Shown here: piece after piece, positions 9,249 to 17,824 of the stretch
Layout of the letters: each line of letters opens with the position of its first letter
Numbering within the stretch: position 1 is the first letter of the stretch
DNA from: Streptomyces buecherae
GTDB taxonomy: Bacteria > Actinomycetota > Actinomycetes > Streptomycetales > Streptomycetaceae
Reading direction: 5' to 3'
Assembly: GCF_014295035.1 (NCBI RefSeq)
Contig: NZ_CP060404.1
Span: 1,778,001-1,842,000, forward strand
DNA length: 64,000 nucleotides
Position numbers and translations under genes: made by a program
Notes under the pieces: model-generated
What the model was told of the DNA's origin: nothing
Databases searched by the model: none
What the model saw: the letters and a program-made list of their open reading frames with translations, nothing else

Positions 9249-9914
9249 ATGGCTGCGGCTCACGGACACCTCGTTGACGGTGCGGACGACGCGGACGGGG
9301 AGGGCACCCCGCTCGTGTTCCGGCACGCGGTCGCCGGGCTGCGCGACGCGCGGCTGCGACCCGAGCTGGAGATCGACTCGACGCCCCCACCCCGGCGCCT
9401 CGCGCCGTTCTCCTACGCGCTGGAGGCGGCGGTCGTCGTGGACGACGAGGAACTGGCGGAGGGCCGGTTGATCCTGCTGCACGACCCGGCCGGGCACGAC
9501 GCCTGGCACGGCTCGTTCCGCATGGTCACGCTCGTCCACGCCGACCTGGAGCCCGAGATGGCGGCCGACCCGCTCCTACCCGAGGTGTGTTGGACCTGGC
9601 TGACCGGGGCGCTGGCGGCGCGCGGCGTCGCGTACGCCGAGCCCAGCGGCACCGTGACCCGGGCCGGCTCGCACTACTTCGGCGGGCTCGCCGACCGCGC
9701 CCCATCCACGAAGATCGAGATCCGCGCCTCCTGGACCCCGACGGAGGGCGGCGACCCGGACCGGCGGGGCGGCCCGAGCCCGGTGCCCGACACCGCGGCG
9801 CACCTCTCCGCGTGGGGCGACCTGCTCTGTCAGGTCGCGGGCCTGCCACCGGTGGGCGCCGGCGACCCGAGCGTCGTCACCCTCCCCCAGCGCCGGGGGC
9901 CGCTCTCCCGCTGA
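9249..9914 (+). CDS. DUF3000 family protein
   Basis: 221 residues from ATG 9249; the family is actinobacterial and of unknown function. The protein is a compact alpha/beta chain (VFRHAVAGLRDARLRPELEIDSTPPPRRLAPFSYALEAAV, then VCWTWLTGALAARG and GSHYFGGLADR) without signal peptide or membrane segment. No clear Shine-Dalgarno precedes the ATG, so the transcript may be leaderless. Its constant position beside hemE and ribonuclease D in streptomycetes is known gene order, but gives no functional clue I can defend. Confidence 0.85.
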   Translation: MAAAHGHLVDGADDADGEGTPLVFRHAVAGLRDARLRPELEIDSTPPPRRLAPFSYALEAAVVVDDEELAEGRLILLHDPAGHDAWHGSFRMVTLVHADLEPEMAADPLLPEVCWTWLTGALAARGVAYAEPSGTVTRAGSHYFGGLADRAPSTKIEIRASWTPTEGGDPDRRGGPSPVPDTAAHLSAWGDLLCQVAGLPPVGAGDPSVVTLPQRRGPLSR

Positions 9915-10073
9915 ACCGGTACTCCGACGACTACCGCCGCCCGGCCTCGGGCGACTCCCACGGGGCCGACCCTCGGCGACCGCGCGGAGCCCGGTCCCCT
10001 GAGCCGAGCCCCCTGAGCCCGGCCCTCGGTGGCTTCGCCGCGCCCGGCCCCGGCGGTCGGGCACCCTTACTTA

Positions 10074-10088
10074 TGGCACTCAGTGCCA
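10074..10088. promoter_or_regulatory. Perfect palindrome TGGCACT-C-AGTGCCA
   Basis: Seven-base arms flank one central base, a compact dyad of the size bound by TetR-type dimers. It lies in the 563-bp gene-free stretch 9915-10477, about 160 bp after the DUF3000 stop and 390 bp before the response regulator. The rest of that stretch shows no convincing gene except the short upstream frame at 10401. The binding protein is unknown. Confidence 0.45.
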
Positions 10089-10400
10089 CAGCGCGCCGTG
10101 GTCGCGCGGCGGGTCAGCCGGCAGGGCGCGTACGGCCGTGGATGACGGCGACCAGCCGGGGGCCAGCCACGGAAAGCGCGGCGGAGGGCGGCGTCCCGGG
10201 CCGTGGAGTGCCGAGGGCGTACGCCATCGGCGTGGGCGCGCGGCCCTTCCCGGACGACCTCGCGTACCTCGCCCCGCCCGGCTCCGGGCCGCCCCAGCAC
10301 CCGGCGAGCCCTCTCCCCCTGGTCCGTAATGACCCGAATTGTTACCCAGGATTTCGTGATCAATCCCTAAAGCCGGGCACCTGAGCTGCCGAAGGATCAC

Positions 10401-10493
10401 ATGACCCTTCCCACCCGGAACGCCTCGCTTGTCCCCCGAGCACGGCGTCCGTTCTCGCCACTCCCTCAGGAGGCCTGGTGTCTGTTCTTCTAG
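10401..10493 (+). CDS. Possible 30-residue upstream ORF overlapping the response-regulator start
   Basis: ATG at 10401 is preceded by GAAGGATCAC, an acceptable ribosome site. The frame encodes 30 residues (beginning MTLPTRNASLV) and ends TAG at 10491-10493, 16 bases inside the downstream gene that starts GTG 10478. Overlap of this kind permits translational coupling or attenuation. There is no homology that I recognise, so it may be fortuitous. Confidence 0.3.
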   Translation: MTLPTRNASLVPRARRPFSPLPQEAWCLFF

Positions 10494-11140
10494 AGCAACC
10501 TTCGAGCCTGGTCGCCTACCGCCCGAACAAGCCGACCGCCATGGTGGTCGTGGCCGACCCCCGAGTCCGTTCCACCGTCACCCGCCACCTGTGGGCGCTC
10601 GGAGTGCGTGACGTCATCGAGGCGTCGTCCATCGCGGAGGCCCGCCCCCGAGTCGGAAACCCGCGCGACATCTGCGTCGCCGACGTCCATCTCCCCGACG
10701 GCTCGGGGCTCACCCTGCTGTCCGAGACCCGCGCCGCCGGCTGGCCCAACGGCCTGGCCCTGTCCGCCGCCGACGACATCGGGGCCGTGCGCAACGCCCT
10801 CGCCGGAGGCGTCAAGGGGTACGTCGTCACCGGCACCCGGACCAACCTCGGCCTCCCCGGCCGCCCCGGAGCCACCCCCGTGGGCGCCGCGGCGGCCCGG
10901 CTGCACCGCCGCCCGCCGGGCGCGCCCGGCCACCCCGGTGGCTACCGGGAGCTGTCGGGGCGCGAGGTGGAGGTGCTGCGGCTGGTCGCCGAGGGCCAGT
11001 CCAACAAGGCCATCGGCGTCTCGATGGGCCTGTCCGCGCTCACCGTCAAGAGCCACCTCGCGCGCATCGCCCGCAAGCTGGGCACCGGCGACCGGGCCGG
11101 CATGGTCGCCGTCGCGCTGCGCACGGGGATCATCCACTGA
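10478..11140 (+). CDS. Orphan response regulator with LuxR-type HTH
   Basis: 220 residues. An N-terminal receiver domain (about 20-130) has Asp27 in VVVADPRV, the phosphoacceptor candidate Asp69 in CVADVHLPDGSG, and a conserved Lys in GGVKGYVV. The usual second acidic residue next to Asp27 is missing (Ala-Asp rather than Asp-Asp/Glu-Asp), so Mg binding may be altered. After a Pro/Gly/Arg-rich linker, the C-terminal GerE/LuxR helix-turn-helix is clear (ELSGREVEVLRLVAEGQSNKAIG ... LTVKSHLARIARKLG). GTG 10478 has a strong AGGAGG at 10468-10473. No histidine kinase is adjacent. Confidence 0.88.
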   Translation: MSVLLEQPSSLVAYRPNKPTAMVVVADPRVRSTVTRHLWALGVRDVIEASSIAEARPRVGNPRDICVADVHLPDGSGLTLLSETRAAGWPNGLALSAADDIGAVRNALAGGVKGYVVTGTRTNLGLPGRPGATPVGAAAARLHRRPPGAPGHPGGYRELSGREVEVLRLVAEGQSNKAIGVSMGLSALTVKSHLARIARKLGTGDRAGMVAVALRTGIIH

Positions 11141-11426
11141 CCCCGGGGGCCACCCCCGACCCCCGTCCGACCCCCGCCTCCCGATCCGCCCGTAACCCCG
11201 CGCCCGTCTGCGGAGACGTTCCGCCGGCGGGCGCGTGTCGTGCCCGCGACGGCGAGGTCGCGGGGCCCCGCGCGCCGGGCGCTGTCGGGCCCGAACCGCG
11301 ATCCTGTGCGACCCGCGCACCGGTCCGCGCGCCGGCCGTTGGCGCCGGATACGGGCCCGCCGGGCCGGGGCGGGAACTACGGAGCGTGGTCGGCGCAGGT
11401 CAGCGCCCATAGAGTGGAATCAGGGC

Positions 11427-11448
11427 AGGTCACCGCCCCAGGTGACCT
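11427..11448. promoter_or_regulatory. Inverted repeat AGGTCACC-N6-GGTGACCT at the rnd promoter
   Basis: The 8-bp arms are perfect. The element ends 13 bases before GTG 11462 and abuts TATACC (-10-like, 11449 onwards), with no ribosome site between it and the start codon. It therefore looks like an operator over a promoter giving a leaderless or nearly leaderless rnd mRNA. The remaining gene-free bases 11141-11426 show nothing I can name. Confidence 0.5.
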
Positions 11449-11461
11449 ATACCCTTGATGA

Positions 11462-12733
11462 GTGACCGACGCCCAAGAAGCCGCAGCTAAGACGACACTG
11501 CGAACCACCGGGGGCGGCCCCCCGGACAGCCCATCGGCACCGGTCCCGTTGCTGGAGCCGCGGGAAGGCATCCCTCCGGTCGTCGCCGACGCCGACGCGC
11601 TCGCCGAGGTCATCGCGGCCTTCGCGGCCGGTTCGGGTCCCGTGGCCGTGGACGCCGAGCGCGCCTCCGGCTACCGCTACGGACAGCGCGCGTACCTGGT
11701 CCAGTTGCGCCGTGCCGGGGCCGGCACCGCCCTGATCGACCCGGTCGGCTGCCCCGACCTCTCCGCGCTGGGCGCGGCCATCGCCGACGCCGAGTGGGTA
11801 CTGCACGCCGCGACCCAGGACCTGCCGTGTCTGCGCGATATAGGCATGGTCCCCGAGCGGCTCTTCGACACCGAGCTGGCGGGCCGGCTGGCCGGCTTCG
11901 CCCGGGTGGGCCTCGGCGCGATGGTCGAGAACGTGCTCGGCTACGCCCTGGAGAAGGGGCACTCGGCGGTCGACTGGTCCACCCGCCCGCTGCCCGAGCC
12001 GTGGCTGCGCTACGCCGCGCTCGACGTGGAGCTCCTGGTGGACCTGCGGGACGCGCTGGAGGCCGAACTCACCGAGCAGGGCAAGCTGGAGTGGGCCCAG
12101 CAGGAGTTCGCGGCCATCGCCGCCGCGCCGCCGGCCGCCCCGCGCAAGGACCCGTGGCGGCGCACGTCGGGCATGCACAAGGTGCGCAAGCGCCGGCAGA
12201 TGGCCGTGGTGCGGGAGCTGTGGGAGGCCCGGGACCGGATCGCGCAGCGGCGCGACGTCTCGCCCGGCAAGGTGCTCGGCGACGGCGCGATCGTGGAGGC
12301 CGCCCTCGCGATGCCGACCAGCCCCCGCGCGCTGGCCGCGCTGCCCGGCTTCGGGCAGCGGATGAGCCGGCGACAACTGGAGCAGTGGCACGGAGCCGTC
12401 GAGCGGGCCAGAGCGCTGCCGGAGACGGAGCTGCCGCAGCCGGGGGCACCGCTGAACGGCCCCCCGCCGCCGCGCGCCTGGGCCGACAAGGACCCGGCCG
12501 CCGCCGCCCGGCTGGCCGCGGCCCGCGCCGCGGTGAGCGCGCTCGCGGAGCGGCTGAACCTGCCGCAGGAGAACCTGATCACCCCCGACACGGTGCGCCG
12601 GCTGTGCTGGGAGCCGCCGGCCGACGCCACGGTGGAGAGCGTGGCGCAGGTGCTCACCGGGTACGGGGCCAGGCCCTGGCAGGTCGATCTGGTCACGCCC
12701 GCGCTCACCGGCGCGCTGCTGCCGACGGCGTGA
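11462..12733 (+). CDS. rnd: Ribonuclease D (DEDD exonuclease with HRDC domain)
   Basis: 423 residues. The N-terminal DnaQ-like 3'-5' exonuclease shows the DEDDy residues: VAVDAERASGYRYG (DxE), LHAATQDLPCL (Asp), and YAALDVELLVDL (YxxxD). An HRDC helical domain follows (REVWEARDRIAQRRDVSPGKVLGD type, about 245-310) and a second HRDC-like C-terminal region. The known role is 3' trimming of tRNA and other stable RNAs in the cytoplasm. The start GTG 11462 is in a position suggesting a leaderless mRNA. The gene order (response regulator, rnd, fadAB) is typical of Streptomyces. Confidence 0.92.
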   Translation: MTDAQEAAAKTTLRTTGGGPPDSPSAPVPLLEPREGIPPVVADADALAEVIAAFAAGSGPVAVDAERASGYRYGQRAYLVQLRRAGAGTALIDPVGCPDLSALGAAIADAEWVLHAATQDLPCLRDIGMVPERLFDTELAGRLAGFARVGLGAMVENVLGYALEKGHSAVDWSTRPLPEPWLRYAALDVELLVDLRDALEAELTEQGKLEWAQQEFAAIAAAPPAAPRKDPWRRTSGMHKVRKRRQMAVVRELWEARDRIAQRRDVSPGKVLGDGAIVEAALAMPTSPRALAALPGFGQRMSRRQLEQWHGAVERARALPETELPQPGAPLNGPPPPRAWADKDPAAAARLAAARAAVSALAERLNLPQENLITPDTVRRLCWEPPADATVESVAQVLTGYGARPWQVDLVTPALTGALLPTA

Positions 12734-13085
12734 GCTGACGCGCGTGTCGCCGCGCACGTGGGAGCGGGCGGTGTGATCTGCGCCGCTTAGCCCGTGGGGG
12801 GTGGGCAGCTTGGTTACCCGTAAGTAGCATGACGGTGTGAGCCCCGCCGCTACGCCTGCGGTGAGCTCTGCCGGGTGACCTGCCCGGCGTATCCGGCCAG
12901 CCCCGTGAGGCGAGCAAGCCAGCGGGCGCCCGGCGCGGCGGTGGAGTCGGCCCGCGGGTCGGCCCGGGCCGCGCGTCGGGCCTGGTGACCGGTGGCCGCG
13001 GGTCCCGGGTGGGTCGGCCCTTCGGGGGCGGCACCGGTCGCGCCGTACCCGGTGGCGAGCGAACACAACGAGAGGGAGAGCCAAC
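12734..13085 (+). promoter_or_regulatory. fadAB promoter region with TTAC-CC-GTAA dyad
   Basis: No gene is visible in these 352 bases. A short dyad TTACCCGTAA lies at 12814-12823 inside an AT-richer island (ttggttacccgtaagtagcatgac), the best candidate for promoter/operator of the beta-oxidation operon. The GAGAGGGAGAG purine tract just before GTG 13086 is the ribosome site. Regulator identity is unknown. Confidence 0.4.
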
Positions 13086-14300
13086 GTGCCTCGTAGCGCT
13101 AGGGAAGTCGTCTTCGTCGACGGCGTCCGCACCCCGTTCGGCAAGGCGGGCCCGAAGGGCATCTATCACGAGACCCGTGCCGACGACCTGATCGTCAAGT
13201 GCATCCGCGAGCTGCTGCGCCGCAACCCCGGGCTGCCGCCGGAGCGCATCGACGAGGTGGCCGTGGCCGCGACCACCCAGATCGGCGACCAGGGCCTGAC
13301 GCTCGGCCGCACCGCCGGCATCCTGGCGGGCCTGCCGCAGAGCGTGCCCGGCTACTCCATCGACCGGATGTGCGCCGGCGCCATGACGGCCGTCACCACG
13401 ACCGCGGGCTCCATCAGCTTCGGCGCCTACGACGTGGTCGTGGCCGGCGGCGTCGAGCACATGGGCCGGCACCCGATGGGCGAGGGCGTGGACCCCAACC
13501 CGCGGTTCGTGTCCGAGAAGCTGGTGGACGAGTCCGCCCTGTTCATGGGCATGACGGCGGAGAACCTGCACGACCGGCTGCCGCATCTGACCAAGCAGCG
13601 CGCGGACGAGTACGCCGTACGCAGCCAGGAGAAGGCCGCCAAGGCGTACGCCAACGGCAAGATCCAGCAGGACCTGGTGCCGATCTCCATCCGCCGCACC
13701 AGCCCGGAGGGTGGGGAGACCGGGTGGGGCCTGGCCACCGCGGACGAGCCGATGCGGCCCGGCACCACGCTGGAGAACCTGGCGGGCCTCAAGACCCCCT
13801 TCCGCCCGCACGGCCGGGTCACCGCGGGCAACGCGGCCGGTCTCAACGACGGCGCCACCGCCTCGCTGATCGCCGCCGAGGACGTGGCGCGCGAGCTGGG
13901 CCTGCCGGTGCGGATGCGGCTTGTCTCCTACGCGTTCGCGGGCGTGGAGCCCGAGGTCATGGGCATCGGCCCGGTCCCGGCGACCGAGAAGGCGCTGGCC
14001 AAGGCCGGCCTGTCGATCGACGACATCGGGCTGTTCGAGATCAACGAGGCGTTCGCCGTGCAGGTGCTCTCGCTCCTGGACCACTACGGCATCGCCGACG
14101 ACGACCCACGGGTGAACCAGTACGGCGGCGCCATCGCCTACGGCCACCCGCTGGCCTCCTCCGGCGTGCGGCTGATGACCCAGCTCGCCCGGCAGTTCGA
14201 GGAGCAGCCGCAGGTGCGGTACGGCATCACCACCATGTGCGTCGGCTTCGGCATGGGCGGCACGGTCATCTGGGAGAACCCCCACTGGGAGGGCAAGTGA
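13086..14300 (+). CDS. fadA: Acetyl-CoA C-acyltransferase (3-ketoacyl-CoA thiolase) FadA
   Basis: 404 residues with thiolase motifs: nucleophile Cys96 in SIDRMCAGAMTA, FEINEAFAVQ, GHPLASSGVRL and the C-terminal MCVGFGMGGTVIW loop. It catalyses thiolytic cleavage of 3-ketoacyl-CoA, the last step of fatty-acid beta-oxidation. Its stop overlaps the GTG start of fadB (GTGA at 14297-14300), indicating translational coupling and a two-subunit trifunctional complex. It differs from the thiolase at 2976, which belongs to the PcaF-like subgroup. Confidence 0.95.
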   Translation: MPRSAREVVFVDGVRTPFGKAGPKGIYHETRADDLIVKCIRELLRRNPGLPPERIDEVAVAATTQIGDQGLTLGRTAGILAGLPQSVPGYSIDRMCAGAMTAVTTTAGSISFGAYDVVVAGGVEHMGRHPMGEGVDPNPRFVSEKLVDESALFMGMTAENLHDRLPHLTKQRADEYAVRSQEKAAKAYANGKIQQDLVPISIRRTSPEGGETGWGLATADEPMRPGTTLENLAGLKTPFRPHGRVTAGNAAGLNDGATASLIAAEDVARELGLPVRMRLVSYAFAGVEPEVMGIGPVPATEKALAKAGLSIDDIGLFEINEAFAVQVLSLLDHYGIADDDPRVNQYGGAIAYGHPLASSGVRLMTQLARQFEEQPQVRYGITTMCVGFGMGGTVIWENPHWEGK

Positions 14301-16432
14301 GCACCACCACCGCCACCACCGAACTGCTGCGGGGCGCGGCCGAGTTGTTCCCGGACGAGGTCGTCACGCAGGCCCACGTGCGCCACCTCGACCTGCCCGG
14401 CGCCGGGCGGTTCGCGCTGATCACCCTGGACAACGGGTTCGACCACACCAAGCCCACCACCTTCGGTCCGCAGTCGCTGGCCAACCTGAACGCGGCCATC
14501 GACCAGGTGGAGAAGGAGGCCGCGGACGGCGAGATCGTCGGCGTCGGCCTCACCGGAAAGCCGTTCATCTTCGCCGTCGGCGCCGACCTCAAGGGCGTCG
14601 AGCTGCTCAAGCGCCACGAGGACGCGCTGGCCATCGGCAAGGGCGGGCACGACGTCTTCAAGCGGCTGTCCCAGCTCGCGGTGCCGACCTTCGCGTACTA
14701 CAACGGCGCGGCGATGGGCGGCGGCGTCGAGGTCGGCCTGCACTGCACCTACCGCACCGTCTCCAAGGCGCTGCCCGCCTTCGCGCTGCCCGAGGTCTTC
14801 CTCGGCCTGGTGCCCGGCTGGGGCGGCTGTACGCTGCTGCCGAACCTGATCGGCGCCGACCGCGCGGTCAGCGTCATCATCGAGAACGCGCTGAACCAGA
14901 ACCGGCAGCTCAAGGGCCAGCAGGTGTTCGACCTCGGGATCGCGGACGCGCTCTTCGAGGGCGCGGACTTCCTGGAGCGGTCGCTGCTGTGGACCGCGTC
15001 GGTGCTGAGCGGCGAGGTCGAGGTCGCACGGGCCGAGGTGGACCGCGGCGAGGCGTGGGACGCGGCCGTCGAGCGCGGCCGGACCTTCGCGGACGCGAAG
15101 GTGCACGGCGCGGCCCCGGCCGCCTACCGGGCGCTCGACATCATCGCCGCCGCCAAGAACGGCGACCTGCGCCAGGGCTTCGACGCCGAGGACCAGGCGC
15201 TCGCCGACCTGATCATGGGCGGCGAGCTGCGGTCCGGGATCTACGCCTTCAACCTGGTGCAGAAGCGCGCCAAGCGGCCCGCCGGCGCCCCGGACAAGTC
15301 GCTGGCCCGCCCGGTCACCAAGGTCGGCGTGGTGGGCGCGGGCCTGATGGCCTCGCAGCTCGCGCTGCTGTTCGTACGCCGCCTCCAGGTGCCGGTCGTG
15401 CTGACCGACATCGACCAGGAGCGCGTGGACAAGGGCGTGGCGTACGTCCACGGCGAGATCGACAAGCTGCTGCTCAAGGGCCGGGTCAACCAGGACCAGG
15501 CCAACCGGCTCAAGGGCCAGGTGACCGGCTCGCTCGACAAGGCCGCCGCCTTCGGCGACGCGGACTTCGTCATCGAGGCCGTCTTCGAGGAGATGGGCGT
15601 CAAGCAGAAGGTGTTCGCCGAGGTCGAGGCGGTCGTGCCGGCGCACGCCATCCTGGCCACGAACACCTCGTCGCTCTCCGTCAGCGAGATGGCGTCCCAG
15701 CTCAGCCACCCCGAGCGGGTCGTGGGCTTCCACTTCTTCAACCCGGTGGCGATCCTGCCGCTGCTGGAGATCGTGCGCGGCGAGCGGACCGACGACGCGT
15801 CGCTGGCCACCGCGTTCGCGGTCGCCAAGTCGCTGAAGAAGACCGCGGTGTTGGTCAAGGACGCCCCGGCGTTCGTCGTCAACCGCATCCTGACCCGCTT
15901 CATGGGCGAGATCCAGAACGTCATCGACGAGGGCACCCCGGTGGCCACCGCGGAGCGCGCGATCGAGCCGCTCGGGCTGCCGATGTCCCCGCTGGTCCTC
16001 CTCGAACTGGTGGGCCCGGCGATCGGGTTGCACGTCTCCGAGACGCTGAACCGGGCCTTCCCGGACCGGTTCACGGTCTCGCCGAACCTGAAGGCCGTCG
16101 TGGAGGCGGGCAAGCGCGGCTTCTACGTCCACGACTCGGGCAAGCCGGAGCTGGACCCGGAGGTCCTCGCGCTGCTCAAGCAGGGCGACAGCGTGCTGAG
16201 CGAGGAGCAGGTGCGCGAGCGGGTCCTCGACGCCGTCGCGCAGGAGATCGACCTGATGCTGAAGGAGGGCGTGGTCGCCGAGGCGCAGGACATCGACCTG
16301 TGCCTGATCACCGGCGCGGGCTGGCCCTTCCACCTGGGCGGCATCACGCCGTACCTGGACCGCGCGGGCGTCTCGGAGCGGGTCGCCGGCAAGCGGTTCC
16401 TGGCGCCGGGGCTGGCGAGCGTGCCGGCCTGA
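14297..16432 (+). CDS. fadB: Fatty-acid oxidation complex alpha subunit FadB (enoyl-CoA hydratase / 3-hydroxyacyl-CoA dehydrogenase)
   Basis: 711 residues from GTG 14297. The first about 190 residues are a crotonase fold (FIFAVGADLKGVELL oxyanion-hole strand, GAAMGGGVEVGLHC, PEVFLGLVPGWGG). From about residue 341 comes the NAD-binding 3-hydroxyacyl-CoA dehydrogenase (KVGVVGAGLMASQLA, NTSSLSVSEMA, VGFHFFNPVAILPLLEIVRG with the catalytic His, VVNRILTRFMGE). It forms a complex with FadA, whose gene overlaps its start by 4 bases. The dinucleotide motif reads GAGLMA rather than the more usual GxGxMG; this variant is common in actinobacteria. A strong terminator follows. Confidence 0.95.
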   Translation: MSTTTATTELLRGAAELFPDEVVTQAHVRHLDLPGAGRFALITLDNGFDHTKPTTFGPQSLANLNAAIDQVEKEAADGEIVGVGLTGKPFIFAVGADLKGVELLKRHEDALAIGKGGHDVFKRLSQLAVPTFAYYNGAAMGGGVEVGLHCTYRTVSKALPAFALPEVFLGLVPGWGGCTLLPNLIGADRAVSVIIENALNQNRQLKGQQVFDLGIADALFEGADFLERSLLWTASVLSGEVEVARAEVDRGEAWDAAVERGRTFADAKVHGAAPAAYRALDIIAAAKNGDLRQGFDAEDQALADLIMGGELRSGIYAFNLVQKRAKRPAGAPDKSLARPVTKVGVVGAGLMASQLALLFVRRLQVPVVLTDIDQERVDKGVAYVHGEIDKLLLKGRVNQDQANRLKGQVTGSLDKAAAFGDADFVIEAVFEEMGVKQKVFAEVEAVVPAHAILATNTSSLSVSEMASQLSHPERVVGFHFFNPVAILPLLEIVRGERTDDASLATAFAVAKSLKKTAVLVKDAPAFVVNRILTRFMGEIQNVIDEGTPVATAERAIEPLGLPMSPLVLLELVGPAIGLHVSETLNRAFPDRFTVSPNLKAVVEAGKRGFYVHDSGKPELDPEVLALLKQGDSVLSEEQVRERVLDAVAQEIDLMLKEGVVAEAQDIDLCLITGAGWPFHLGGITPYLDRAGVSERVAGKRFLAPGLASVPA

Positions 16433-16455
16433 CGGCCCACCGCCCCGCACCGTCG

Positions 16456-16490
16456 ACGGGGAGTGTCACGCGGCGCGTGGCACTCCCCGT
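16456..16490 (+). terminator. Strong hairpin terminator of fadAB
   Basis: ACGGGGAGTG (16456-16465) pairs with CACTCCCCGT (16481-16490), continued inward by a wobble and CACGC/GCGTG, giving a 16-bp stem with a GGC loop. It lies 24 bp after the fadB stop. Confidence 0.85.
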
Positions 16491-16660
16491 TCGCGTGTGC
16501 GCCGACGGGCGGCGCCGGGCGCCCCGCCTCCGCGTGGGCGCGTGCGGGGCCGCCGCCGGGCGGCGGACGCGGGGTCGTCGTACGACGCGTGCGGGGCGGG
16601 TACGGGGCCGCCGCCGGCGGGCTCGGCTCGCGCCGGCGAGGCCGGCCCGCGGGCGTGGGG

Positions 16661-17704
16661 CTAGACGGCCGTCCAGGCGTCCAGCGCGAGCCCGGGCTCC
16701 GTCGTCTTCTGCCGGGCGACGCGCAGGGTGCGGTCGGGCGCGAGGGCGGCGAGGACGACGCGCCCGTACCCGTCGAGCGCCAACGCGGGCTCGGTCAGGC
16801 CCGGGTCGCCGGTGGGCGTCCACCACACGCCGGCGGCCTCGTTCTCCGTGGGGTAGGCCGCCACGGCCAGCCGCCCGGTGCCGGGCTCGCGCTGGGCGAG
16901 GACCGTGCAGTCGTATCCGTAGACCGGGGCCTGGATGACCGCGGCCGGGCCCTCGCCCGCCGCGCCGCCGAGCGAGACGGGCTCGGCGCCCTCCTCGGCG
17001 GGGCGCAGGGCGAAGATCTCGTTGCTGCCCGCGTCCCGCCAGTAGTGCGTGAGGGTGTCGGGGCCGGTCTGCACGCCGGAGGCGGTGCCGGGCAGCGGGT
17101 CCACGTCGAGGTTCTTGCCGCGCTTGAGGCCGCCGCCGGGCTCGTTCATGTACCAGCGCAGGGCGGCGCCCGTGGCCGGCGCGAAGAACTCCACCCGGCC
17201 CTCAGCCGTGGCGATGGCCGAGATGCCCTCGGTGACGTTGCTGCCCTTGAAGTCGACCCAGCCGCTCCACTTGCCCTTGGCGTCCTGGCGGCGCGCGCTG
17301 ATGCCGCCGCCCGCGTTGCGGACCACGACGTGGAGGGCGCCCTCCTTGCCGACGACGGTGGTCACCACGTTGACGCGGCTGGCCTTGTGCCAGTCGTTCG
17401 GGTACGGCGTGCCCAGCGAGTGCCAGACCGTGGTCGGCCGGCCCGTCTGGTACTGGGTGGCGTGCACCACGTCCACGTCGACCCGCTCATCGGGGGCGCG
17501 TCTCTCCCGCAGGCCCACCAGGTGGACGTAGCCGTCCGACCCCTGGCCGATGGAACAGACGGTCAGCCCCGGCACGTCCAGCCACACCGGCCCCGTCCAT
17601 TTCGGACCTCCGGGACGGGTCTCCGTCCAGCGGGCGATGCCGCCTGCCGCCGGGGCGTAGGCCGAGAGCCTGCCGTCCTTGCCGCGCAGCAACCGCAACA
17701 CCAT
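16661..17704 (-). CDS. Hypothetical protein, probably a beta-propeller
   Basis: 347 residues from ATG at 17704. There is no signal peptide or catalytic motif. The chain is built from repeated short strands with regularly spaced Trp and Gly (GGIARWTETRPGGPKW, PTTVWHSLGTPY, GKWSGWVDFKGS, ALRWYMNEPGGG, AGVWWTPTGDPG), the look of a lectin- or sialidase-like propeller. The fold is inference. AGGGAAGG lies 13 nt before the start, rather far, so translation initiation may be weak. It is divergent from the NYN-domain gene, with an AT-rich promoter island at about 17730-17760. Confidence 0.7.
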   Translation of the reverse strand: MVLRLLRGKDGRLSAYAPAAGGIARWTETRPGGPKWTGPVWLDVPGLTVCSIGQGSDGYVHLVGLRERRAPDERVDVDVVHATQYQTGRPTTVWHSLGTPYPNDWHKASRVNVVTTVVGKEGALHVVVRNAGGGISARRQDAKGKWSGWVDFKGSNVTEGISAIATAEGRVEFFAPATGAALRWYMNEPGGGLKRGKNLDVDPLPGTASGVQTGPDTLTHYWRDAGSNEIFALRPAEEGAEPVSLGGAAGEGPAAVIQAPVYGYDCTVLAQREPGTGRLAVAAYPTENEAAGVWWTPTGDPGLTEPALALDGYGRVVLAALAPDRTLRVARQKTTEPGLALDAWTAV

Positions 17705-17824
17705 GGTTCGCAGACAACCTTCCCTCTTGTAACACTGACCATAGTATTTTGCCTGGCCGCGCACGCCGGGTGCCCGCCCGTGGGCAATACGGCCCCGAGC
17801 CATAGATCGTGCCAGGCTGGGCGC

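Noticed and set aside
10067..10363. 98-codon minus-strand frame in the spacer before the response regulator
   Set aside because: Arg-rich with no third-position bias and no recognisable motif; not enough for a gene call.
14138..16450. 770-codon minus-strand frame opposite fadB
   Set aside because: Shadow of fadB; no conserved motifs.
16661..17704. Assignment of the hypothetical protein as a sialidase
   Set aside because: The propeller-like repeats are present, but no Asp-box series or catalytic Arg/Glu/Tyr pattern can be seen.
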